Assembly (NCBI RefSeq): GCF_902806685.2
Contig: NC_048563.1
Coordinates: forward strand, 5,136,423 to 5,200,422
Direction: 5' to 3'
DNA: 64,000 nucleotides
Source of the DNA: Maniola hyperantus
Lineage: Eukaryota; Arthropoda; Insecta; Lepidoptera; Nymphalidae
Shown here: positions 1 to 11,200 of the stretch, piece by piece
Layout: each line of letters starts with the position of its first letter
Numbering within the stretch: position 1 is the stretch's first letter
The notes under the pieces: generated by a model
What the model was told of the DNA's origin: nothing
The model's database searches: none
What the model saw: only the letters and a program-made list of their open reading frames with translations
Made by a program: the position numbers and the translations under genes

Positions 1-186
1 ATATCAAGTGGGGTATCATATGAAAGGGCTTCACTTGTACATTCTAAAACAGATTTTTATTTATTTTTAGGTATTCTTGTTTTTGATTTATCGTGCAAAA
101 TGTCGATAAAATACGATTGTAATACGGAACCCTCGTTGCGCGTGCCTGACTCGCACTTGGCCGGGATTTTTAGGGTTCCGTACCTC
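1..186 (-). mobile_element. CCGGCCAAGTGCGAG-type interspersed repeat, reverse copy, cut by window edge
   Basis: Contains the family's landmarks in reverse: GTGGGGTATCATATGAAAGG, TCGTGCAAAATGTCGATAAA, GACTCGCACTTGGCCGG and GGGTTCCGTACCTCA. About 12 copies or pieces occur in the window, none with coding capacity. Confidence 0.8.
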
Positions 187-300
187 AACCGATAAAAAAT
201 AGCCTATGTCCTTCCCCGGGATGCAAGGCGCAAGCTATATCTGTACCAAATTTCATCAAAATCGGTTGAACAGATGGATGGAAGTAGGGATGAGACGTAT
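187..300 (-). mobile_element. Lep1-like Helitron fragment
   Basis: Reverse fragment of the family with CCTTCCCCGGGATGCAAG and CCAAATTTCATCAAAATCGG. Both ends are missing. Confidence 0.6.
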
Positions 301-360
301 TTACGCTACCAGGTTTTAAAACCAGGGCTTTGCTTGGAAGTAGGGCGCCCTGGTGCGGGT

Positions 361-935
361 GGAATTTACTTGCAAGTAATTCTTCACAAATAGGATTGTG
401 CTCCTTATACATATGAAAACACGGACCGAATTTCTATGCAAGTATTTTTGCAAGTATTTTCCACAAATAGGAATGTGGACTTTATATGTATGATGACACG
501 GATCGATTTCATATGTCATAAAAAGATTTCGACCTTCAACGTATTTTTTACCTGACTACGGCAAAGCCAAAAGTAAGGGTTATGAGAACGGCCGGGGCTT
601 CGAACTTGCAAGTCTTTCTTCACAAATAGGATTGTGCACCTTAAACATATGAAAACACGGTCCAATTTTCTATGCAGTAAAAAAACTTCGAACTTGCAAG
701 TATTTCTCACAAATAGGATTGTGGACTTTATATGTATGACAACACGGATCGATTTCATATGCCATAAAAAGACTTCGACCTTCAACGTATTTTTTACCTG
801 ACTACGGCAAAGCCAAAAGTAAGGGTTATGAGAAGGGCCGGGGCTTCGAACTTGCAAGTCTTTCATCACAAATAGGATTGTGCACCTAATACATATGAAA
901 ACACGGTCCGCTTTTCTATGCTTTTAATACTTTAA
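361..935. repeat. About 2.5 tandem copies of a unit near 247 bp
   Basis: The segments with CTTGCAAGTCTTTC, CACAAATAGGATTGTGCACC and GACTACGGCAAAGCCAAAAG recur with a spacing near 247 bases (for example 604 and 851). Flanked by sequence around CCAGGTTTTAAAACCAGG and AAAACCTGGTTTT, which may be the ends of one host element. Confidence 0.7.
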
Positions 936-1079
936 AGTATTTTAAAACCTGGTTTTAGACCCTGGTATTTTTACGTACTCTTACTTGGAAGCCCTGGTAT
1001 TGAATTTAGAAAGTATGTCTCATCCCTAGATGGAAGGGACAGGCCGTAGCAGACAGACAGACAGACACTTTTGCATATT

Positions 1080-1300
1080 TATAATATTTGGATTATGATC
1101 GTTGTTTCCATAGTGGACAACCGATATTCAAAAATAAATCAAATAGTTCCCACAGGATATTTGCGTGAAAGTTTGCATGGTGGATAGTTAACTGTGTAAC
1201 TACTCTTATACACTTCCTTGTGTACTAAAACTGAACTGTAATGTTACACACGTGTGGCGCCACCTAGTTTCATACGATGAAATTAGCCAAGTTTTAAACT
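1080..1300 (-). repeat. Interspersed repeat, inverted relative to the copy at 14770-14985
   Basis: Shares CTAGTTTCATACGATGAAAT, GTGTGGCGCCA and GTACACAAGGAAGTGTA (in reverse complement) with 14770-14985. No coding potential; family not recognised. Confidence 0.65.
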
Positions 1301-1482
1301 AACTTAAACCAAGTTTTAAAAACCTACATAGTTGAAAAAAAACCGGCCAAGGGCGAGTTGGGCCTAGTTTTTTCAGGGTTCCGTACATAGTTCGGTTTAA
1401 AGACATTTGTTTCTCCATAAAGAATACAACAGTTCACTTATTCGAGAATTAGGAATAATCCATTAATGGTCTGACATAAGTT

Positions 1483-1815
1483 TATCAAACTCAAACTCAA
1501 ATTATTTATTCAGAATTGATAAAATGTTACGCTTCCTAATAGTCATAAATTTTTATTTCTAAGATGATATTATATAGTGGTGATAATTAATACATACTTG
1601 CTACGAGGGTTCCAAACGCGCCCAGGTCAAAGAAGAGCCTACAACAAACTCAGCTAGAACTATCACAAGCTGTTAAGCAACTCATTCCCAAGCTTTCTTA
1701 TCATTTAAATAATCCTTTACATTGTAATAGGATTTTTCAATTAGTTTACGTTTTATGAAAACTTTGAACTTGTTGAGAGACATCTCCAATATGTCTTCTG
1801 GAAGCTTATTATAAA
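1483..1815 (-). mobile_element. LINE 3' end encoding the RT protein C terminus
   Basis: Read on the minus strand it gives the lepidopteran LINE C-terminal pattern FYNKLPEDILEMS...YYNVKDYLND, then a non-coding tail. A second copy is at 8228-8640. Confidence 0.75.
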
Positions 1816-2095
1816 ACCGGCCAAGTGCGTGGCGGGCCACGCGCAGTGTAGGGTTCCGTAGTCACAATCCTCAAAAAACAGATATAACCCCTTAACCTGT
1901 GAACCCAACTTAGCCATGATAGTTTTCCTTTAAAATTGATTATATATACTACTGCTGTGAATTTTTTCACGTTCCTATCATTGAATTTTATCGTGTGAAT
2001 TTTATCATTTGGATGATAGGGGGGGGGGGACGAGGTTGATAGGGGGGGATGAGATTAACCGAGGACGGACGGACTTGGCGTAACTATAAGGGATA
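1816..2095 (+). mobile_element. Repeat with GTGCGTGGCGGGCC start (variant of the CCGGCCAAGTGCG family)
   Basis: Begins AAAACCGGCCAAGTGCGTGG and ends near GACGGACGGACTTGGCG...CTATAAGGG. A fuller copy lies at 43785-44200. The interior carries a G homopolymer. Confidence 0.65.
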
Positions 2096-2175
2096 ATAAA
2101 AACGTATAAAATTACAAACAAACGAATTACTAACTTTACTTAGCCTTATTTGAATAAAAATGTATTGTATTGCAG

Positions 2176-2298
2176 CTGAAAGGGGTGCCCCAGTTCTGCA
2201 CGGAGTGTGCTCAGAGGCTGAGCAGCTGCTGCAGGTTCCGCAGCAAGTGTCTGACAGCTCACCAGTTGCTGAGGGGGCTGGTGGAGAGGCATACAAGT
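2176..2298 (+). CDS. Zinc-finger gene exon: C-terminal half of ZAD
   Basis: Begins after a TTGCAG acceptor. Encodes LKGVPQFCTECAQRL and the FRSKC stretch, matching the second zinc-binding half of ZAD. The end at 2298 is chosen because only that phase reads into the next exon; the donor GTACGA is poor. Confidence 0.75.
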
Positions 2299-5200
2299 GT
2301 ACGACAATGAGTTATTACTAGCTGATCCGCGCGGCTTCGCCCGCGTGGAATTAGGTTTTTAATCCTTACAGCATCAGGTCAGGGCTGAGGAGTTGGATCC
2401 TCGAGTTCAAAAAGTCTTTACTTGGTACTTGGTAGGTACCTCCAATATCAATTTATAACCGACAGTTTCTAAATCCCATCAGTTTTGGTGGTCAGGTCCT
2501 GTACAGCATCAGGATTGAGGAGTTGGAATCCAATATTTTTATGGGATAATGTCGAAGCTGAAGGTTTCGCCGAAAAGTAGCCGAAAACGGTTTTTTCGCC
2601 GAAGGTAGCCGAAGACGGTTTTTTCGCCGAAGGTAGCCGAAGACGGTTATTTTCGCCGAAGGTAGCCGAAGACGGTTTTTTCGCCGACGGTAGCCGAAGA
2701 CGGTTATTTTCGCCGAAGGTAGCCGAAGACGGTTATTTTCGCCGAAGGTAGCCGAAGACGGTTTTTTCGCCGAAGGTAGCCGAAGACGGTTATTTTCGCC
2801 GAAGGTCGCCGAAGATGGGTTTTTCGCCGAAGGTAGCCGACGCCGAAGCCTAAATTGAAGACTAATAAATAATCATTTTTTAGATATCAATACAGAAAAT
2901 AAGGGCAATAAGCCGTAAGGAGTATCAATTAACATCTAATATATCTAAGAAGGCGTACAAAGCTAACCACACCGATGTATACCTGATAGATATTACTGAT
3001 TGTAATACACAAGAAAATGATGACAAAACTGACGTATACCTGATAGATACTACTGATTGTAATACACAAGAAAATGATGAGAAAACTGAAATAAATATAG
3101 ATAGTAAAAAACTAGATCCCATTTTAGATAAGGATGGGGAGGTCTTGGATGATAACTTTATTGACGAAGTATTTGTTAAATCTGACGTGGAATCTCTAAA
3201 TGACGATATTGACATTGATATTTTTGATGATACTGATGATTTTCAAACACTAGCAAAAGATTTAGACAATGATAAGGAAGAGAAACAAATTATTGATAAT
3301 ATTCAGCCTCTAAAAATAAAAGATAATGATGTAAAAAAGACTGTAGAAACAACGTATGAATCGACGGACGAGATAAAATCGATACAAACTATGAATGATG
3401 ATTTTGACAATGATGATGATTTTTTAGATTATGACATTGATATGTGTGATGATAGTGATTATATTGATAGAGAAACTAATAAGGAAAAGTACTTATCTAA
3501 TAATAATATTACAAATAGCGAAACTACTTTGAATGCTGTCAAAGAAATTAATAGTGCAATCAAATCAAATAATAGCACTTCTGATGAAGAAGATGAGAAG
3601 AAAATCGTGAGAGAAAATGTGTATAAAAAAACTCCAATGCTATTTTCAAAAATAGACGTAGACTTATCGAACCAATTCAAAAAACTTTTCAAAATAATTG
3701 TGCTGACACATGCACAACAGATTGCTGAAATTCAGAAGAGAAAGGATTCGGACAACTTTAAGAAATCAAAGTTTATTTGTTCTGTTTGCTTCAAAGGTTT
3801 CCAAACTTCGGATCTATACAAGGACCATATGCTCAGACACACGGATGTGAGTAATTTTTAATAGGAATTATAATGTGTTCACGAAGTAATTAGTTTACTA
3901 AACCACATCGTAGATGGCGCTGTCCGTAATTAACTTGCAGTGTTGAAGTGTTATCTCTTATACGATGCTACTGAACCCTGCGGTCATGTGCGAATCTGAA
4001 TCGCACATGACCGTTTTTAGGGTTCCGTACCTTAAAAGGAAAAACGGAATCCTTATAGGATCACTTTGTTGTCTGTCTGTCTGTCGGTCTGTCAAGACTC
4101 AAGAAACCTACAGGGTACTTTCCGTTGACCTAGAATCATAAAATTTGGCAGGTAGGTAGGTCTTATACATTCGGGGAAAAATCTGAAAACCGTGAATTTA
4201 GGGTTGTATCACACAAAAAAATATAGTATATTCAACTTTTAAAGTAAGATAACTATATCAAGTGGGGTATCATATGAAAGGGCTTCACCTGTGCATTCTA
4301 AAACACATTTTTATTTATTTTTATGCATCATAGTTTTTGAATTATCCTGCAAAATGTCGATAAAAAAAAAATCTGTTTCAGAAGTTTGGCTCACTCGAAT
4401 GCAGTATTTGCCGCATCCGAGTAAAAAGTACATTACAGTTAAGTCAACATGAATACATTCACCGCATCATGTTCAGATGTAGGAAGTGTCCGTTCCAGAC
4501 ATGTCACAAGTCGGTGGCGGACCGCCACAGACGCAGCCACTTCGGCGGGGCGCACAAGTGCTCAAAGTGCGACTTTGAGTGCAGAGAGTAAGTATATTTT
4601 ATTGCGTTGTTCAGAAACGCACTGTCGCCAGTTATCGGACCAATAGCGCTATTGAATAGATAAACTATAGAAATAATTCCGTTATACCTCTTCTCATATT
4701 TATTTTATTTATTTATTTATTTTTTAGGTACGGTCTTAGTTTTCTTATATTGTTTGTCTTTTTTTTAGTTATTTGTTTAAAAATAAATAAATAAAATTGA
4801 TTTATTTCAGGTTAACATACCCATAATAACAACTTTGAAATTAATAAAAGTAAAATAACAATACATAAAATAATTAATAAATAAAAATAAAATTAAATAT
4901 CTAGTACCTTCTCTCCGGCATTGGTACTGGAACATGTCTTTCACAGCAATGCCGAAGATAAGGACAGTCGAGTCGGGCTGCAATCATCTGCAGAATGGTG
5001 TTGGGGCTTTCCCGCACTCTGCGCACCAACGACGCGCACCGCTTGCGTACATTAGTATAGAAGCAGTCGATGCGCGCGTCCGCAAACATGCCTGAGGCGC
5101 TGCAGAATCGGGGCAACCCCATCAACATTCTGAACGCATTGTTGTAAAGGACCCGGAGGTCACTGTATCGTTTCTTCGTGTAGTTAACCCACAGGCTGCA

Positions 5201-8200
5201 CGTGTATAAGGACGTACAATACGCTCTAAAGAGCGTAACCTTAACACCGGTGGAGCAACGAGCAAACCTGCGGGCTATCATGTTTGCTCTTATCGACAGT
5301 GCCCTCCGTTCCCGTTCAACATCTGCATCATCCTTGAGGTCGGTAGTAATCACGTGCCCCAGGTATCTGAACTGCTCCATCGTGTCTAAAGAGACGCCAG
5401 AGAGCACCACAGGTGGTACATTCTGAGGACGTTTTGTACCGGCGGCCTCAAAGACCATACATTTACTTTTTGCAACATTGTATTTCAAGCCATGACGACC
5501 TGCGTATTCCTCACAAGTCTGTACTAGTCTCCTCAGTCCACAAATCGACGCACTCAGCAGCACCATGTCATCTGCATAACTTAAATTATTGACGCAAACG
5601 CCGTCAACATGGCAACCGACACGCTGCTTGCTGAGTGCGACGATCAATTCATCCATATACAGGTTAAATAGAGTTGGAGATGTTAACCCACCCTGCCTGA
5701 CACCACATTCGAGCTGATATGAATCCGACATTGCCCCCGCCCAACGAACACTGTTTGACTGATGCGCATACCAATATTGAAACATATTGATAAGTTCGTG
5801 TGGTAATTCTACACGCTTAAGTTTTTCCCACAGTAGATCATACGCCACCATGTCAAAAGCCTTGGATAAGTCGAGGAAGCACGCATACACTGGTGTCTTG
5901 CGGTCTGTGTAATATTTGACGGTGTGCTTAAGACACAGTATAGCACTTTCAGTAGACAGTTGAGGACGAAACCCAAACTGGTTGTCATGAAGTGCTACAT
6001 ATTTGTTCAACTGTGCATTAAGCAAACCGTCAAAAACCTTGGCCATGACAGTGGCAAGAGAAATTGGCCTGTAGTTACTTTTGTCAGCCAAGTCACCAGT
6101 CTTATTTTTCACAATGGGTACTATCACTGTTTTCATAAGGTTGTGCGGCAAGTAAGAATGGCTCACGCACAGCGAATAGAACATAGCCAGTACTCTACAA
6201 ATATGAGATCCGGCATGCTGAAGGTGCTCGATGCTCAGTCCATCATGACCCGGAGACTTGCCTCTAGATATTTGAGTTATGGATCTATATACATCCTTCG
6301 CAAGGAATGAAGTCCCAACCACCTGTCTATTCATCTCAGCATCGAGCACTCCCATCGCCGGACCTAACGGTGATTTAACAGAAAAATGGGTCTTGAAAAT
6401 ATTGGCTATATCCCTAGGATCACTCATACCATCGATGCTCACCGGAAGACCAGGCCGTATATTTTCCTTACTCGTATCCTTCCAGAAACCGCGAAAATCA
6501 CCTTTACAATGTTTTTCCGCCAGAGCATCCATTTTTATTTGCTCCTGATGATCCTGGCACCATTTTAATCTAGATTTAAACAATCTACGGCTTTCACACA
6601 TATCGCGGTATAATGGGCCAGATTTAGGCCGACCACACATCACCCATTCCTTGAAACTAGACCTAGCTACCCGGTGTGCATCGCTGACATGTTTGTTCCA
6701 TCCTACTACTATACGCGCTCCACGCCCTACCTTCCTCGCACCTCCTCGACTCACCACCGCCGAGTCGCTCAGAGCGGCCACAATGTCGGAGTAAAGCTCG
6801 TCCAGAACACGCCTGTGATCATGGCTATTACAAAAAGAATCAGCACAGTTTATACAGTCAGAAGGAAAGTCAATTAATTTTAATCTTTTATTGCACTCCT
6901 TGGTATACACATCCACCTGCTCCTTATTTCTTACACCCCATATTATGTCTTTATTTAAATTAATAATTTTATGCGGAACCGTAGGGGTAAGTAATTTTAA
7001 ATTACACTCGATAACAAGTGGATAGTGGTCAGACCAGCTAGTGTTATACTTTACATCTACGCTTATAACAGACTGCTTGGCCGAGCGAGTTGCTATACAA
7101 TGATCCAACCAGCTGGTGGTCCCGTGCACGTCACTTATAAAAGTAAACGTATTCGAGTCCAGCCCCATCGTGTCTACGTCTAGACACGACCACTGCTGTT
7201 CGTTACAAATATTCATAAGTTCATTGTAAAACAACTTACCCGGATCAGCATTGAAGTCGCCTAAAACGAATACAGATTCAATTCCATGCTCGTCAATAAT
7301 AGCACTAACTGCACTCAAACAATTTGTAAATTCTTCCAAATTATCGATGGAATTGGTAGGCATATAAACGCACATCACTATTAAACCTTAAACCTTAAAC
7401 CTTAGTTTAGTTGTTTGCGTATTTTGTTTTTATAATATACTGTACTAGGTAAATACCTCGTCCGTGACTTCACTTGTTAAGGCTCCCACTGAAAACCAGC
7501 GCTGCAGCTTGTTGCAGCATGATGCTGAGTGGGAGACCTATATTTGGTCACACGTACTCGTATATATGGGTATTATTTTTTTATTATTATAATTTTTGTT
7601 ATCAGTTTAATTATGTAGATTGACTTAATTAGCTTTTAAGGTTTATTGTAGTATTGTGATCAAATAAAAGTTTTCTTTCTATCTTTCTATAAACCGTCGT
7701 TAAAAGTACCTCAGAAACCGGGTATAAATATATTATGTCTACCATTTCTTCGAGAAGCCTGGTTACAATGAGGAAGTTTCCAGGCAACGTTTGATAAAAT
7801 TTTCATAGATGGCTCTGCATACTACCACCACTAAAGACGAAAAATAATATCTATATCTATATGATCTATGCTTTAAATCTTAAAATTTAAATCCGATGCG
7901 AAATTAATTATTAACTACTTCTATTATAGTTCACATATTTTGTGGGGAGGAAACGTAAGGAAAACTGCAGTGCAGGCCAGCTGTTACTCTTCGTCTGTCA
8001 TTGATTGACACGACCTAAACATTAAAGCATATAAAGATGTAGGTATTATTCTTCGTCTTTAGTGGTGGTAGTATTCAGCGCCATCTATGAAAATTTTATC
8101 GAACTGTTAGACGCGATGTTAGGTGGGGGTGTCCGGTGAATAGAATAGAATAGAATAGAATGTTTTTTTATTCAGGTAAACTTTTTACAAGTACTTATGA

Positions 8201-11200
8201 ATAGTCAGGTAGTTTTAATTTACCAAAGTCAAAGTCAAAGTCAAATGATTTATTCAAAATAGGTAATAAATTACTCTTATTGATGGTCTGGTATGGTGTT
8301 AGATTTGTAAGATATAGTAGTGATAATTATTACGCAAACTTAAAACTAAAGCTACGAGGGTTCCAAACGCGCCCAGGTCTGAGAAGAGCCCACAACAAAC
8401 TCAGCCGGGTATTCTTTTTATTATCACCACTTTACAAAATTATTGAAACTTATTAGAACTATCACAAAGCCGCTAAGCAACTCATTCCCAAGCTTGCTTA
8501 TCATTTAAATAATCCTTTACATTGTAATAGGATTTTTCAATTAGTTTACGTTTTATGAAAACTTTGAACTTGTTGAGAGACATCTCCAATATTTCTTCTG
8601 GAAGCTTATTATAGAAACGAGCAAATAAATTGCTAACTTTACTGAGCCTAGAGGCGGGCATTACATGTTTATTTTTATTTCTAGCATTTATATTATGACA
8701 GTCAATTTTTTTTTTAATTTATCTATGTTTTTATGTACGTACAGTAAATTTTCAATATGCGGCTTAGGCTAGGGTTGTAACAGAACGTTGCCTGGAAACT
8801 TTCTCATTGAACATAAATGTTACAGACACAGCAGGCTCATGGTGCACAAGCGTGTAAAGCACCCTTCAGACTTTGCGTGCCCCCATTGCGGGTACTCCCT
8901 CAACAGCAAGGCCGGCCTGACACAGCACTTCACCAAGAAGCACATCTTCGAGGACACGCAGGTTGGAGATATACAACATTAGTTTTATGATTTATGATTT
9001 ATTTATTCATTTGCTTTCATGGTTACATGAAGCCCCGTTAGGGCATTGCAAAGTTAGGTACATTAACAATACATACATGCTAAATATATAATTATTATAC
9101 AATTACATGCAAACTACGTGTTACATTATTTTATAATAGAATTTATCATGTAATTATATAGGGCATTCATTTTGAATCGAAATTATTTTTATTTATTGAT
9201 CGCACTAATTAATTAAGTTTGTTATAATGTCAATTAGTTTCTTCTTTGTTAATAGTTTAGTAATATTAAGTAGGTATGTTAATATAAAATAGTTTCGATT
9301 ATCAGTAAGAATGTCATATTAAACTTAAATTAACAGGTTATAGTAAGTACAACATAGTCTGAAGCATGGCTTCAGACTATGTTGTACTATATTTTAGCCT
9401 ATATTTTAGCTTTAAGTTAAAACTATATTTTAGACTATATTTTAGCTTTAAGTTAAAACCGGCCAAGTGCGAGTCAGACTCGCGCACTGAGGGTTCCGTA
9501 CTACAATCGTATTTCATCGACATTTTGCACGATAAATTAAAAAAAAAATTATTAATAAAAATAAATAAAAATCTGTTTTAGAATGCACAGGTTAGGTGCA
9601 CTTTTCATATGATACCCCACTTGATATAGTTATCTTACTTCGAAAGTAGAATTTTCTAATTATTAGTTAATCACAATTAAATTTTTTTCTTGTGATGCAA
9701 CCACAAATTCACGGTTTTCAGATTTTTCTCCTCATGTCAGCTAAAAGACTTACCTACCTGCCAAACTTCATGATTCTAGGTCAACTGGAAGTTTTTTGAC
9801 AGACAGACAACAAAGTGATCCTATAAGGGTTCCGTTAACCCACTGTAATACAGTGTTTACTAGTGCAGGGGTTGCCCATTCATACGTCTACTAGACCTAG
9901 GTCTACTTAATTATTACTTGTTTTTTTTTTTTATCAGTACTTTATATGTAATAATATGTAATAGATAAATTAAATTAAATTAAAGTTTTTCCTTTTGAGG
10001 TACGGAACCCTAAAAAACATTAAAACTCTGTTTTGTTAAGAAAATAATGAAAAATAATGCTTTAAATTTTTTCCCCCATTATAATACAGTTCGACCTATT
10101 TTCACGGCTATTCTATTGGAAAACTACAATGTTTTTTTTTCTTGTAATATTTATCAAGAACAGCTATGACAAAATATTACGTTGAGTACTAAGATTTTGG
10201 ATTTTAAGATATTTTTTATCTTTTTACAGTACTTAGATGGTCCGTTGTGCGAGCCTTGCAACATTCGCTTCGCGTCGGAGCGGGCGTACACGCTACACAT
10301 GAAGGTGTCCCCCAAACATACGCCGGCCGACGAACGCCAACGCAACTACCAACCCCAAAACAGTAGTTGGATCGATTGCGCACTTGTAAGTGATGTTGCT
10401 CAACATATTTTACTGCTATGCCCAAACTTACCACAACTAGAGCATTGTTCAGTCATTCCCCTTCGTGTGCGAGTCCGACTCGCACTTGACCGATTTTTTA
10501 ACCTTTTTAATTCTTCCGTATTTTTTTTGCAGTGTGGTACTTGTAACTTGTGAGTGATGTTGCTGAACATATTTTACTGCTATGCCCAAACTTACCACAA
10601 CTAGAGCATTGTTCAGTTATTCCCCTTCGTGTGCGAGTCCGACTCGCACTTGACCGATTTTTTAACCTTTTTAATTCTTCCGTATTTTTTTTGCAGTGTG
10701 GTACTTGTAACTTGTGAGTGATGTTGCTGAACATATTTTACTGCTATGCCCAAACTTACCACAACTAGAGCATTGTTCAGTTATTCCCCTTCGTGTGCGA
10801 GTCCGACTCGCACTTGACCGATTTTTTAACCTTTTTAATTCTTCCGTATTTTTTGCACTGTGGTACTTGTAAGTGATGTTGCTGAACATATTTTACTGCT
10901 ATGCCCAAACTTACCACAACTAGAGCATTGTTCAGTCGTTCCCCTTCGTGTGCGAGTCCGACTCGCACTTCACCGATTTTTTAACCTTTTTAATTCTTCC
11001 GTATTTTTTGCACTGTGGTACTTGTAAGTGATGTTGCTGAACATATTTTACTGCTATGCCCAAACTTACCACAACTAGAGCATTGTTCAGTCGTTCCCCT
11101 TCGTGTGCGAGTCCGACTCTCACTTGACCGATTTTTTAACCTTTTTTTTAATTCTTCCGTATTTTTTGCAGTGTGATATCAAATTGAAAGGTTTCAAGCT

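Noticed and set aside
2565..2850. CRISPR-like array of spaced repeats
   Set aside because: Units are contiguous with no unique spacers, in a eukaryotic intron; a minisatellite.
5924..6877. Plus-strand open frames of 60-128 residues
   Set aside because: Antisense shadows of the intact LINE reverse-transcriptase frame.
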